Part shown: piece by piece, positions 50,486 to 59,770 of the stretch
Layout: every line of letters begins with the position of its first letter
Position numbering within the stretch: position 1 is the stretch's first letter
Source: Vulcanimicrobiota bacterium
GTDB taxonomy: Bacteria > Vulcanimicrobiota > Vulcanimicrobiia > Vulcanimicrobiales > Vulcanimicrobiaceae
DNA: 64,000 bases
NCBI GenBank assembly: GCA_027306785.1
Contig: DAHUZB010000008.1
Coordinates: 62,001-126,000, forward strand
Direction of reading: 5' to 3'
The notes under the pieces: model-generated
What the model saw: the letters and a program-made list of their open reading frames with translations, nothing else
The model's database searches: none
What the model was told of the DNA's origin: nothing
Program-made: the position numbers and the translations under genes

Positions 50486-51202
50486 ATGCTGCATGCACCC
50501 GCGCTCGCCACCGCGCCCGAACACGTCGCCGTGATCATGGACGGCAACCGGCGCTGGGCGCGCGAACAGGGATTGCCGCTCGCCGAAGGCTACCGTCGCG
50601 GTGTCGACTCGCTGCGGGCCACGGTGCGGGCGGCGGCACGAGCGGGCGTGCGTCGCGTGACCGTCTACGGTTTCTCGACCGAGAACTGGCGGCGCGAATC
50701 GGCCGAAGTAGGCCTGCTCATGGGGCTCTACGCGGCTTGCGCGCAGGCCGAGCGGCCGCACTTGCTACGCCAAGGCGTCCGCGTGGAGATCGTGGGCGAC
50801 CTCGATGCATTCCCGTTTCCCGCTCGTGCGGCGCTGCGCGAGCTGACCGAAGCGACGCGCGGGAATGCGCGCCTGACGCTTGCGCTTGCGTTAAACTACA
50901 GCGGCCGCAGTGAGATCGTGCGCGCGGTACGAGCCGTGGCCGACGACGTTCGGGCGGGTCGCATCGCGCCCGACGAGATCGACGAGGCCGCGTTGCGAGC
51001 GAAGATGTATGCGCCGCACGCGCCCGATCCGGATCTGCTGATCCGCACCGGCGCCGAGTTTCGCATCTCCAACTTCTTGCTGTACCAGCTCGCCTATACC
51101 GAACTGCTCACGTTGCCGATTATGTGGCCCGATTTCACCGAGGCGCACTTCGACGAGGCGCTCGCGTCGTTCGCGGAGCGCCAACGCCGTTACGGCTGCT
51201 GA
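50486..51202 (+). CDS. uppS: isoprenyl/undecaprenyl diphosphate synthase
   Basis: A 238-residue cis-prenyltransferase, typical length, that builds the C55 lipid carrier for cell-wall sugars. HVAVIMDGNRRWARE carries the catalytic Asp and the diphosphate-binding Arg pair; YGFSTENWRR and LIRTGAEFRISNFLLYQLAYTEL are further signature blocks. It ends by overlapping the convergent GH125 gene by 13 bp. Confidence 0.94.
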   Translation: MLHAPALATAPEHVAVIMDGNRRWAREQGLPLAEGYRRGVDSLRATVRAAARAGVRRVTVYGFSTENWRRESAEVGLLMGLYAACAQAERPHLLRQGVRVEIVGDLDAFPFPARAALRELTEATRGNARLTLALALNYSGRSEIVRAVRAVADDVRAGRIAPDEIDEAALRAKMYAPHAPDPDLLIRTGAEFRISNFLLYQLAYTELLTLPIMWPDFTEAHFDEALASFAERQRRYGC

Positions 51203-52563
51203 TTGATCGCGGCGTCGCGCCCCGCATAGAGCAGATTTCCGAGCGTTCCCACGAGATCGGCCGTATTATCCAACTGCACGACGGTCGGAACCAACGTCGG
51301 TGTCACGCTGCGCTCTTCGAACGGCAGAATCGTTCCGCCGCGCACGAGCGGCGTCTCCGGCATTCCGGCGACCGTGCGAAAGAGCAGTTCGGCATAGAGG
51401 GCGTTCGCCCAACCGAACTCCGCGCGCGTGTAGCGCCAGTAGCCGTCGGGATAGAAGCTCTCGTGGATCAGGCCGCTCTCGCTGTCGGTCTCGGCGAGCG
51501 TCGTAATGCTGTTCTCGATCTCCACGTCGTCCGTCGAGGTGAGCGCGCGTCCGATGATGCCGAGCGGCCAGACGAACCCGTAGGGCGTGTGCGGGCTGCC
51601 GAGCCCCTGTGCGTAGCGGCCCGAGAAGTACCACGGATTATCCATGCTCAGCGTGAACGCGCGCGTGTTCAGATAGATCGGATCCACCGCCGACGACCAG
51701 TCCAGGTTGGGCATGGTGGTGAGATTCGGAATGTTCGCGTCGTCCATCAGGTTGTCGCGGCCGTATCCGTCGGTTTCGTACGCGTACATCCACACGCGGC
51801 GCTGCGCGTTGTAGAAGATACCGTAGCGGAGAATTCCGGTCATCACGCGCGCCGCGACGCGGTCGGCGTGCCGCGCGAGCGCTTCGTCGCGGTAGCCGTT
51901 GTACGCAAGATCGGCGATCGCGCGCAGCCCCGCGACCGCGATGATATTCTGCGGAATGTTGAAGCGGTATTGCACCGGATCGTCCGACGGCCGGAAGGCG
52001 CACCAGATCAAACCGGTATCGGGATTATAGCGGTCGTCGGTGTAGACGCGGTACGGGTAGCGATAGCGGCTGCACGTCGCGTGCCGTTCCTCGCACGAAT
52101 AGGTGTAGACGATCTGGCGCAGCGCGACGTGCAGTTCGGGGGTGAAGATCGTGGCATCGTGCGTCTCGCGCTCGTACACCTCGGCGAGCAACGCGGGCCA
52201 TGCGATCGAATCCACCTCCCATTTTCGCTCCCACACGTGGTAATCGGCTTGGAATGCGTTGGCGTAGACGTCGAGGTTGATCGCGCGAGCGTTGCGCTCG
52301 ATCACGCCCGCAAAGCGGCGCCGTAGCAGCGGATATTCGCGTTGAAAACGCACGTAGGGAATCGTCTGCGCCGATGAATCGCGTAGCCACATCGCCGGAA
52401 TATCGCCGGTCTGCACGTACGTCGTGTCGTCGTCTTCGGGGAAAAAATCGTGAAAGAGGGTGTGGAAGAGCGACGCGGTTTCGATCGCGCGCGTGCGTTT
52501 GCCGGTGAGCGGCAGGATCAGGGTCTGCGCGATCAGCAGCGCGGCGAAAATGGGTTTGAGCAT
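51190..52563 (-). CDS. GH125 exo-alpha-1,6-mannosidase
   Basis: A 457-residue exported (alpha/alpha)6 barrel glycosidase of family GH125 (former DUF1237). Signal peptide MLKPIFAALLIAQTLILPL. Family blocks include TGDIPAMWLRDSSAQ, DVYANAFQADYHVWERKWEVDS, FRPSDDPVQYRFNIPQN, and SGLIHESFYPDGYW plus TRAEFGWANALYAEL. It removes alpha-1,6-linked mannose, metal-independently. It ends directly before the serine hydrolase on the same strand (1 bp), so a carbohydrate/envelope unit is likely. Confidence 0.9.
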   Translation of the reverse strand: MLKPIFAALLIAQTLILPLTGKRTRAIETASLFHTLFHDFFPEDDDTTYVQTGDIPAMWLRDSSAQTIPYVRFQREYPLLRRRFAGVIERNARAINLDVYANAFQADYHVWERKWEVDSIAWPALLAEVYERETHDATIFTPELHVALRQIVYTYSCEERHATCSRYRYPYRVYTDDRYNPDTGLIWCAFRPSDDPVQYRFNIPQNIIAVAGLRAIADLAYNGYRDEALARHADRVAARVMTGILRYGIFYNAQRRVWMYAYETDGYGRDNLMDDANIPNLTTMPNLDWSSAVDPIYLNTRAFTLSMDNPWYFSGRYAQGLGSPHTPYGFVWPLGIIGRALTSTDDVEIENSITTLAETDSESGLIHESFYPDGYWRYTRAEFGWANALYAELLFRTVAGMPETPLVRGGTILPFEERSVTPTLVPTVVQLDNTADLVGTLGNLLYAGRDAAINQQP

Positions 52564-53787
52564 CTAGCGCACCGCTTCCAGCACGAGGTCGTCGATCTTG
52601 CCGCCCCGCAGGGTCATTCGCGCGAGCAGTTGCGCGCGTGCGAACCGCAGGCGATAGCGCTCCGCGGCGCCGTCGCGGCCGAGAAACTCGAGCGCGCGCA
52701 GCGGGCCGAGCGGCGCGAGGCGCCGCGCGAAGGCGGCGCGCATCGCGGCGGTGAGGCGCCGAGCGTACTCCGGCGTCAGCAGCGCGGGATCGATCGCGCC
52801 GCGTGCGAGCTCGCCGACGGCGCGTTCGAGCAGCGCGTCGACGACCGGGTTTTCGTTCTCGGGCGGGCGGCCGAGCGCGCCGATGCGCGGAGCCGCGGGC
52901 TCACCCTCGACGATCGCGAAGATGCTCATCGCAAGCGGCGTTAGATCGACGCGATCGGCATCGGAGAGAATCGCGAGGGCAAGCCCGTCGCTCGGCGCGA
53001 GCGCGTCGATCGCGCTGTAGCCGTCGAGATAACCGGGATGCTCGGCGATCGGGCTGCCGTACCAGGTGGTGATGAAGAAGCCGTAGCCGTAATTCGTCGG
53101 GGCTCCGTCGGGGAGTACGCGCGACGTCGTCATCGCGCGCAGATCCGACGGGTCGACGATCTCGCCCGCATCGAGCGCTGCGAGCCAGCGCAGCAGGTCG
53201 GGGACGTTGCTGCTCATCGCGGCCGCGCCGCCCACGCGCGACGGCTCATCGCGCGGCGCCGCGACGAGCGTGCCCGCCACGTTCGTTGCGCGCGGTAAGC
53301 CGAAGCTCGTGGAAGGCAAGCCGAGCGGTTCGATGATAAGCGTGCGCAGCAATTCGGAAAACGATGTGCCTGCGGCGCGTGCGAGCATCTCGGCGGCGCG
53401 ACGATAGTTCGCGTTGTCGTAGTGCCAGCGGTCGCCGTCGATCTGCGCGAGCAGGCCCGCGAGCGTTCGCCCCTCGGGCGCGGGCGCCGAGAGCCGGATT
53501 TCGCCGCGCTCGACGGCTTGGAGCGCGAGCGCCGCGGTGAATTGTTTGGTGATCGATCCGATGCGGTAGATCGTGTACGGATCGGCGGGTTCGCGGCGCG
53601 CGGCATCTCGCATCCCGTATCCGCGTAGGTAGAGCGTGTCACGACCGCGTGCGATGCCGAGTGAGAGCGCCGGAACGCGTTCTTCGCGCATCACGCGCGC
53701 GACGATGCGATCGATGGCGGCCGCTTGCTTGGGCGAAAGCGCCAGCGCCGCGGCGAACGTCATCGTTGCGATCATCTCGTCGACCAT
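52564..53787 (-). CDS. serine hydrolase, class C beta-lactamase fold, catalytically intact
   Basis: A protein of about 407 residues. SITK with Ser78 and Lys81, YDN at Tyr123, and HPG near 270 give the full SxxK/YxN/HxG triad, in contrast to the degenerate relative at 20965. Start is uncertain: ATG 53787, 53775 and 53763 are in frame, all giving a short hydrophobic N-terminus (MTFAAALALSPKQAAA). Likely an exported esterase or DD-peptidase. It follows the divergent hypothetical gene and precedes GH125 on the same strand. Confidence 0.86.
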   Translation of the reverse strand: MVDEMIATMTFAAALALSPKQAAAIDRIVARVMREERVPALSLGIARGRDTLYLRGYGMRDAARREPADPYTIYRIGSITKQFTAALALQAVERGEIRLSAPAPEGRTLAGLLAQIDGDRWHYDNANYRRAAEMLARAAGTSFSELLRTLIIEPLGLPSTSFGLPRATNVAGTLVAAPRDEPSRVGGAAAMSSNVPDLLRWLAALDAGEIVDPSDLRAMTTSRVLPDGAPTNYGYGFFITTWYGSPIAEHPGYLDGYSAIDALAPSDGLALAILSDADRVDLTPLAMSIFAIVEGEPAAPRIGALGRPPENENPVVDALLERAVGELARGAIDPALLTPEYARRLTAAMRAAFARRLAPLGPLRALEFLGRDGAAERYRLRFARAQLLARMTLRGGKIDDLVLEAVR

Positions 53788-53842
53788 CTTTCGTGCAAGC
53801 GAGCACAGAGCCCGGCCGATCGAGCCGATAAAAAAGGGAGCC

Positions 53843-54280
53843 ATGCAACAGCGCTACGATCCGTTTCCCACCGTGACGCTCTCGGTGCCGCACCTGAAGG
53901 ATGTGCTCGCGCGGCTACGCGACGCGAGCAAGCCTCGCTCGATCACGATCGTGCACGCCGAGCGTGAGGGCGAGGGCGAATGGATCCTCGCGACGACCGC
54001 CGCGCGTCTGCAACGCGGCGCGATTCGACACGTCGGCCCCGAAGCGATGACGGCGCAAGCCGTCGTCGAGCATGCGGCCCGCGTGAGCGCGCACGTGGTG
54101 CTCGTGGGAGAGTTGCGTCGTGCCGACGATGCTCGCGCGCTGCGCTCGGCGGCGGCGCTCGGCATTCGGGTCGCCGCCGTGATCACCGCGGCCGAACGCC
54201 GCGAGGTGGAGAACCTGCTCGGCGTGCTCGGCCCCTGGGAGGGCTACGACCTACGCCTGATCAGCCGTCAACCGCGCTGA
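53843..54280 (+). CDS. hypothetical protein with secretion-ATPase-like segment
   Basis: A 145-residue protein preceded by an AAGGGAG site at 53835-53841. Unrecognised family. The stretch AHVVLVGELRRADDARALRS and AAALGIRVAAVITAA resembles the Walker B and Asp-box part of type II/IV secretion or PilT-type ATPases (VVLVGEIRDxETA), but no Walker A loop or zinc motif is present. It may be an isolated or decayed piece, or a chance resemblance. Divergent from the serine hydrolase. Confidence 0.5.
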   Translation: MQQRYDPFPTVTLSVPHLKDVLARLRDASKPRSITIVHAEREGEGEWILATTAARLQRGAIRHVGPEAMTAQAVVEHAARVSAHVVLVGELRRADDARALRSAAALGIRVAAVITAAERREVENLLGVLGPWEGYDLRLISRQPR

Positions 54281-54326
54281 AAAAGGGAGGGCCGTTTCGC
54301 CGTCGGCCCCAAACCACAGCAGTACT

Positions 54327-55334
54327 TTGGCGAATCTCGGACTTGACGCGCTGCTGCGCGAATTCGACGACCGGCGTCCGCGCGGGCTCGCGCGCGCCAT
54401 CTCGTGGGCGGAGAGCGGCCGCGGCGCGGAACTGATCGCGCGCCTCTACCCTCGCATCGGGCGCGCGATGACGATCGGCCTCACCGGACCGCCCGGCGTC
54501 GGCAAGTCGACGCTCTCGTCGGCGCTCGTGAAGAAGGCGCGCTCGCTCGGGAAGACCGTCGGCGTCATCTCGGTCGATCCCAGCTCACCCTTCTCGCACG
54601 GCGCTTTGCTGGGCGACCGCATTCGCCTGACCGAGCATTTCGTCGATCCCGACGTCTTCATTCGCTCGATGGCGAGCCGCGGTCACCTCGGCGGGCTCTC
54701 CGGCGCGACCGCTGACGCCGTGATGTTGATGGACGCCTTCGGCCTCGACGTGGTGCTAATCGAAACGGTCGGCGTCGGTCAGAGCGAGATCGAGATCGCC
54801 GAACTCGCCCGTACGACGCTCGTCGCGCTCCAGCCCGGATCCGGCGACTCGATTCAGGTGTTGAAGGCGGGGATCATGGAGATCGCAGACGTCTTCGTCG
54901 TCAACAAAGCCGACCACCCGATGGCCAATCAGCTGCGCCGCGAGATTCGCAGCATGATGGAGATGCTCTCGTTTACCGGTTGGGTGCCGGAGCTCGCGAT
55001 GACGCAGGCCGTGACGGGCGATGGGATCGACGACTTGTGGAAGGCGATCGAATCGCACGTCGTCTATCTGCACGAGAGCGGCGAGATCGAACGCAAGCGT
55101 CGCGAGGCCTTCGCTCATCACGTTCGTCAACTCGCGCTCGGGCGTCTCCAAATGCAACTCGACCGCCGCTTGGCGGGGAACGTCCGCATCGACCTCGATC
55201 CCTACGCGGCGACCGACGAACTGCTCGCGCATTTCGGCTCGTTCGACGCATCCGAACACCTCGAAGCGCACGCACCGACGCCCGCTCTGCGGCCGCGAGC
55301 GGTCGTGCGCGGCCTCACAGGACACGACGCATGA
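54327..55334 (+). CDS. meaB: methylmalonyl-CoA mutase-associated G protein (MeaB/ArgK)
   Basis: A 335-residue G3E-class GTPase that protects and reloads AdoCbl on methylmalonyl-CoA mutase. Walker A GPPGVGKS, GISVDPSSPF and NKAD (guanine site), plus MASRGHLGGLSGATADA, match the family. The start is TTG 54327. Its stop overlaps the next gene (ATGA), and the mutase genes lie 2.2 kb downstream. Confidence 0.93.
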   Translation: MANLGLDALLREFDDRRPRGLARAISWAESGRGAELIARLYPRIGRAMTIGLTGPPGVGKSTLSSALVKKARSLGKTVGVISVDPSSPFSHGALLGDRIRLTEHFVDPDVFIRSMASRGHLGGLSGATADAVMLMDAFGLDVVLIETVGVGQSEIEIAELARTTLVALQPGSGDSIQVLKAGIMEIADVFVVNKADHPMANQLRREIRSMMEMLSFTGWVPELAMTQAVTGDGIDDLWKAIESHVVYLHESGEIERKRREAFAHHVRQLALGRLQMQLDRRLAGNVRIDLDPYAATDELLAHFGSFDASEHLEAHAPTPALRPRAVVRGLTGHDA

Positions 55335-56128
55335 TTGCAGCCCTTCTCGCCGCCTTGACCACCCTGCCGCTTCCGGGTCTCGGTATCACGCCGACGCCCG
55401 CGCCGACGCCGCCGCCGGTCATCACGACGATCGAGACGCGCGCGGTGTGCTCCGATTTACGCCGCACGGTACTGCCGGTCGCGTTTATCGCGAAGCACAA
55501 CGATGCCGCCTTTCACGATGTCGTCGTACGCGCCGCCAACGTCGGGCAATCGATGATCACGGGAAAGACGGATTTCGAATTTCTCGCGCGACACGATCAA
55601 GCCGATGTCGGCGAGGTGATGACGAACATGGATTTGGCGGAGAAGCTGCTGAACGAATCGCGCGAGCGCTATCCGGCCGCCCGACATCCGTATGTCGCGG
55701 CGGTGCGCGCCGAACTCGAACGCGTCCTTTACTACCAGAAGCAGTACAATTCGTTGATCGACGCGATCTCCGGTGCTTACCTCGACGCCGATAGCAACAA
55801 AGTACTGTACGGTGGTTTTTACGGCGATAACACGAGCGAAGTGCAGCAACGGAATCTGCTCGCCAAACAGGATTTCTTCAACGGGAACCGCGCGCTCATG
55901 GGGCTCCCCCCGCTGGACGGTCTGCCGTTCGGAACCGGCGCGGCGGCGGCGCAATCGTACCAGCAGGTCCGCGAGCAAAATCAGGCGACGGCGAAAGCCG
56001 TCAACGGCGGTCCGACGATCGTCCAGCGCATCCGCAGTTCGCTCTCCGCGTCGGAAGGCGAACTCGCTCATACGGCGATCGCGGCGCAGAAGATGTGCAC
56101 CTCACCGAATCCGAAGAAGCGTCCGTAA
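55331..56128 (+). CDS. hypothetical exported protein
   Basis: A 265-residue protein with a signal-like start (MIAALLAALTTLPLPGLGIT) and a Pro-rich stretch (TPAPTPPPVIT). The remainder is helical and charged, with two Cys (VCSD and KMCT). No family recognised. It overlaps meaB by 4 bp, so it is expressed with it, but a role in mutase function is not evident. Confidence 0.6.
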   Translation: MIAALLAALTTLPLPGLGITPTPAPTPPPVITTIETRAVCSDLRRTVLPVAFIAKHNDAAFHDVVVRAANVGQSMITGKTDFEFLARHDQADVGEVMTNMDLAEKLLNESRERYPAARHPYVAAVRAELERVLYYQKQYNSLIDAISGAYLDADSNKVLYGGFYGDNTSEVQQRNLLAKQDFFNGNRALMGLPPLDGLPFGTGAAAAQSYQQVREQNQATAKAVNGGPTIVQRIRSSLSASEGELAHTAIAAQKMCTSPNPKKRP

Positions 56129-56131
56129 CGC

Positions 56132-57307
56132 TCAGCCGAGCGTCTTCGCAAGGCGCTGCAGCGCGCCGCTGACATCGTCGCGATCCCGAATCGCTCGTCG
56201 CGCGGCGAGCGATGCACGCTCGGTGCGTTCGACGTCGGCGACCGTTCGCGCGTGGGCGAACGTTTCGCGCGCGATCGCGATCCAGTCGGCGGGGTGGTCG
56301 GCGCGCGCACGCGTGACGAGCCGGCGATGGAGCGCGAGCGCGGGCTCGAGGTCACGCAATCCGTCGAGGTCGAGCGAGATCCGAGCCTGAACCGATTCGA
56401 TGCCGTCGTCGGCAAGGCGTTCGAAGCGCCCGAGCAGCGTCGCGAGCCGTCGACGCGCGATGTCGCTCGTGCGAATCGGATAGATGAACGCGGCGGCTCC
56501 GATGCCGAGGGCGGCGCCGATGAGAATGCAGGCGATACGTGCGGCGAAGTCACCTGCGGTGAACGATCCCTCCATCGCCATCAAGATGCCGACGATGATC
56601 GTGGTCGCGGCGGCCCAGAACGCGTAGCTGCGCTCGCGCAGCGCGAGGCCGGCAAAGAGCGTGAGAAAGAGCGTCGCGGCGGTAGCCGGGCCGCCCGCGT
56701 GCACGATCGGCGCGACGGCCACGATCCCGATCCCGCCGACCAGCGCTCCGCCCAGGCGCAGCAGCCCTTTGTGCAGCGCGTCCGCCCGCCCGCGCGCACC
56801 CGCGCAGACGATGTAGACCGTGAGCACGATCCACGGCCAATGCGCCGGAAAGAAGCGTCCGCCGATCGCGAACGCGCCCAGGAGCGCCGCCCCGAGTTGG
56901 AGCGCCATCCGGGTGTACGGCGGCGGTTTCAGCGTGCTCGTTCGCGGAGGTTCCGGCGCGCCTTGCACGGCCGCGGGCAGCGCGACACGCTGCGCGAGCA
57001 TCGCAACGATCAGGGAGAGCAGCGCGGCCAGGATCGTGAGAAGACGCCCGCGGAGGTCCGCGATCGGCGGGACCGGCACGATCAGCATCGCGATGAACGG
57101 CAGCGCAACGGCTCGTCCGATTACGCGTGCATCCGCGCCCCGGCCGCGCAGCATTACCGAGAGCGCGAGTGCCCCCGAGAAGAGCAGGCTGCCCGCCGCG
57201 AAGTTCCAGCGCAGGAGCAGCCCCACGCCGCCCGCGGCCAGAGCAACCAGCACGATGCCGAGCGCTTCGATCGGGAGGTGCCGCCGCTCGCCCGCCCGAA
57301 CGCGCAC
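56132..57307 (-). CDS. FUSC-family membrane protein, 5' end in a different frame
   Basis: The 391-residue frame has two blocks of hydrophobic helices, the second (WPWIVLTVYIVCAGARGRADA and LHKGLLRLGGALVGGIGIV) being the FUSC-type repeat, plus a soluble helical C-terminus. FUSC relatives are aromatic-acid and drug exporters or fusaric acid resistance proteins. The only start in this frame is GTG 57307, and a stop lies at 57326. The expected first helices are encoded in the frame starting at 57527 (see separate entry), so this gene is either frameshifted or split. It is convergent with the gene ending at 56128. Confidence 0.7.
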   Translation of the reverse strand: MRVRAGERRHLPIEALGIVLVALAAGGVGLLLRWNFAAGSLLFSGALALSVMLRGRGADARVIGRAVALPFIAMLIVPVPPIADLRGRLLTILAALLSLIVAMLAQRVALPAAVQGAPEPPRTSTLKPPPYTRMALQLGAALLGAFAIGGRFFPAHWPWIVLTVYIVCAGARGRADALHKGLLRLGGALVGGIGIVAVAPIVHAGGPATAATLFLTLFAGLALRERSYAFWAAATTIIVGILMAMEGSFTAGDFAARIACILIGAALGIGAAAFIYPIRTSDIARRRLATLLGRFERLADDGIESVQARISLDLDGLRDLEPALALHRRLVTRARADHPADWIAIARETFAHARTVADVERTERASLAARRAIRDRDDVSGALQRLAKTLG

Positions 57308-57527
57308 GCCGCGCGAGCGTAAAGGTCAACACCGCGGCCATGATCGCCGGTCCGGGGCCGCCGCCGAGGACCCCGTCGATCAGCCACATGACGAGGAAGC
57401 TGACGAGGGCGGCCCCGGTGACGGCGACCGCGTCGCGGAGCGCGCCCGGGAGCCGGCCGCGACCTTCGCCCTTGCGGGTCGGGCCGGGCTTTGGGAGAAT
57501 AGGTCTCCGAAAATCCCTCGTAGTCAT
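57305..57527 (-). other. N-terminal fragment of the FUSC-like protein in another frame
   Basis: From ATG 57527 the minus strand reads a basic leader and two hydrophobic segments (AVTGAALVSFLVMWLIDGVLG and GPAIMAAVLTFTLARRA). These look like the missing first helices of the FUSC-like gene. The coding sense is lost after ARRA, where the neighbouring frame picks up as VRVRAGERR. One shifted base near 57305-57325 would join them. Confidence 0.55.
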
Positions 57528-57541
57528 AAGGATGTTCCAGC

Positions 57542-59194
57542 TTGGCTAAGATGATCGACCGTCCCGTCGGCAACGGGACGACGAGCGCTTCGAGCTACCT
57601 GCGCACGGGCCCCGGCTCGGGTGCCATCGACCGCACGATCTCGGACGTTCCGCTCAAGACCGTCTACGGGCCGGAGGATGTCAAACGCGTCGAGCCGCAG
57701 CCCGGCGAGTACCCCTACACGCGCGGCATCCACCCCAACGGCTATCGCGATCGGCTCTGGACGATGCGGCAGTTCGCCGGTTTCGGCAACGCCAAGCAGA
57801 CCAACGAGCGCTATCACTTCCTGCTCTCGCAGGGGCAGATGGGACTCTCGGTCGCCTTCGATATGCCGACCCTGATGGGCTACGACTCGGACGCGCCGCA
57901 GGCGCGCGGCGAGGTGGGAAAGTGCGGCGTCGCGATCGATTCGCTGCGCGACATGGAGCGGCTCTTCGAGGGCATCGACATGGGCGCGATCACCACCTCG
58001 ATGACGATCAACGGTCCGGCCGCGATCGCGGTGGCGCAATACGTCGCCGCCGCCGAGAAGAAGGGCATCTCGCGCAAGCTGCTCGGCGGCACGATTCAAG
58101 CGGACATCCTCAAAGAGTACATCGCGCAGAAAGAGTGGATCTTTCCGCCGCGTCCGCACATGCGCGTGATCACCGACATGATCGAATTCTGCACGGCCGA
58201 GATGCCGAAGTGGAACACGATTTCGATCTCGGGCTATCACATTCGCGAAGCGGGATCGACCGCGGCGCAGGAACTCGCGTTCACGCTCGCCGACGGTTTC
58301 GCGTACGTCGAGGCGGCGATGGCGCGCGGCTTGGACGTCGACGCCTTCGCACCGCGACTCTCGTTCTTCTTTAATTCGCACATCGATTTCTTCGAAGAGA
58401 TCGCCAAGTTCCGCGCCGCGCGCCGCATCTACGCCAAGCGCATGCGCGAGCGCTACGGCGCGAAGAACCCGCGCTCGTGGCAGCTGCGCTTCCACACGCA
58501 GACCGCGGGCTGCAGCGCGACCGCGCAGCAGCCCGAGAACAACATCGTGCGCGTCGCGTTCGAGGCGATGGCGGCGGTGCTCGGCGGAACGCAGTCGCTG
58601 CACACGAACTCGATGGACGAAGTGCTGGCGCTGCCGACCGAAAAATCGGTCGAGATCGCGCTGCGCACGCAGCAGGTGCTCGCGTACGAAACCAACGTGA
58701 CCAACGTCGTCGATCCGCTCGGCGGTTCGTATTTCGTCGAGTCCCTTACCGACGAGATGGAGCGTCAGGCCGAAGCCTACTTCGCCCAGATCGAAGAGTA
58801 CGGCGGCGTGATCGAGGCGATCGAGGCCGGCTTCTTCCAGAAAGAGATCGCCGAGGCGAGCTATCGCTATCAGCGCTCGATCGAATCGAAAGATCGCATC
58901 ATCGTCGGCGTCAATCACTTCCAGCGTGAGGAAGAGCAGCTCGACATGGATCTGCTCAAGATCACCGAGGAAGTGGCGCGCGAGCAGGCGCGCTCCCTGA
59001 ACGAGTTGCGCACCACGCGCGATGCGAACGCGGTCGCAACCGCGCTCGACCGCCTCGAACGGGCCTGCCGCGACGAGCGCGATAACGTGATGCCGCACCT
59101 GATCGACTGCGTGAACGCCTACTGCACCGAGGGCGAGATCGTGGAGACGATGGCGAAGGTGTACGGCCGCTACACGGAGCGTTCGGTGTTCTAG
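57542..59194 (+). CDS. methylmalonyl-CoA mutase, catalytic (N-terminal-type) subunit
   Basis: A 550-residue mutase domain: TIM barrel residues [25 protein letters not shown]-like [17 protein letters not shown], and [16 protein letters not shown]. It lacks the B12 domain, which is a separate 138-residue gene downstream. It isomerises (R)-methylmalonyl-CoA to succinyl-CoA with AdoCbl. TTG 57542 has AAGGA 9 nt upstream; ATG 57551 is possible. Only 14 bp separate it from the divergent FUSC fragment start. Confidence 0.95.
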   Translation: MAKMIDRPVGNGTTSASSYLRTGPGSGAIDRTISDVPLKTVYGPEDVKRVEPQPGEYPYTRGIHPNGYRDRLWTMRQFAGFGNAKQTNERYHFLLSQGQMGLSVAFDMPTLMGYDSDAPQARGEVGKCGVAIDSLRDMERLFEGIDMGAITTSMTINGPAAIAVAQYVAAAEKKGISRKLLGGTIQADILKEYIAQKEWIFPPRPHMRVITDMIEFCTAEMPKWNTISISGYHIREAGSTAAQELAFTLADGFAYVEAAMARGLDVDAFAPRLSFFFNSHIDFFEEIAKFRAARRIYAKRMRERYGAKNPRSWQLRFHTQTAGCSATAQQPENNIVRVAFEAMAAVLGGTQSLHTNSMDEVLALPTEKSVEIALRTQQVLAYETNVTNVVDPLGGSYFVESLTDEMERQAEAYFAQIEEYGGVIEAIEAGFFQKEIAEASYRYQRSIESKDRIIVGVNHFQREEEQLDMDLLKITEEVAREQARSLNELRTTRDANAVATALDRLERACRDERDNVMPHLIDCVNAYCTEGEIVETMAKVYGRYTERSVF

Positions 59195-59195
59195 C

Positions 59196-59348
59196 ATGAT
59201 GCGCGTACGCAACGAGATCGACCGTCATCGCGTGCGGCGCACGTTGACGGAAGTGAAGCACAAACTCGAAGAAGCTCTGCGCTTGAGCCAAGCGCTCGAC
59301 CGAAAAGGACAGTATGGCGAACCGACCACTACGCATCGTCGTCGCTAA
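59196..59348 (+). CDS. small ORF between the mutase subunit genes
   Basis: A 50-residue ORF, MMRVRNEIDRHRVRRTLTEV and KHKLEEALRLSQALDRKGQ, fully compatible with a single amphipathic coil. It starts 1 bp after the large-subunit stop and overlaps the B12-subunit start by 35 bp in another frame. It could be a real small protein, or a chance ORF used for translational coupling. No ribosome site of its own is visible. Confidence 0.35.
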   Translation: MMRVRNEIDRHRVRRTLTEVKHKLEEALRLSQALDRKGQYGEPTTTHRRR

Positions 59349-59730
59349 GGCGGGCCTCGACGGCCACGACCGCGGCGCCAAGGTGATCGCGCGCGCGCTC
59401 CGCGACGCGGGCATGGAAGTCATCTATACGGGCCTCTTCCAGACGCCCGAGCAGATCGTGCAGACGGCGATTCAGGAAGACGCCGACGGTATCGGCCTCT
59501 CGATTCTGTCGGGCGCACACATGACGCTCTTCCCGCTCGTGCTCGAGCAATTGAAGGCGCAGGGCGCCGACGACATCGTCTTTTTCGGCGGCGGCACGAT
59601 TCCGCCCGAAGACGCGGTCGAACTGAAGAAACTCGGCGTCAAGGCGGTCTTTACGCCGGGCGCTCCGCTGCAGGAGATCATCGACTTCGTCGAAGCGGAA
59701 TGCGGCAAACGCCGCGAACTCGTCGGCTGA
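59314..59730 (+). CDS. methylmalonyl-CoA mutase, B12-binding subunit
   Basis: A 138-residue cobalamin-binding domain. AKAGLDGHDRGAKVIARAL carries DxHxxG, the lower-ligand histidine motif, followed by GLSILSGAHMTLFP and VFFGGGTIPPED. It pairs with the 550-residue subunit to give the active mutase. Ribosome site AAAAGGA lies 7 nt before the ATG. Confidence 0.95.
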   Translation: MANRPLRIVVAKAGLDGHDRGAKVIARALRDAGMEVIYTGLFQTPEQIVQTAIQEDADGIGLSILSGAHMTLFPLVLEQLKAQGADDIVFFGGGTIPPEDAVELKKLGVKAVFTPGAPLQEIIDFVEAECGKRRELVG

Positions 59731-59739
59731 CGCCGACCC

Positions 59740-59766
59740 CGTGTCATCCTGAGCCGCTCGAAGGGA
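59740..59766 (+). repeat. copy of the dispersed CTGAGC...TCGAAGG repeat
   Basis: GTGTCATCCTGAGC followed by CGCTCGAAGGG fits the family of the array after lon (GTGTCAGCCTGAGC, then TTGTCGAAGG). It sits 4 bp before the gltX start and could place its ribosome site (GAAGGG). Confidence 0.55.
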
Positions 59767-59770
59767 CATC

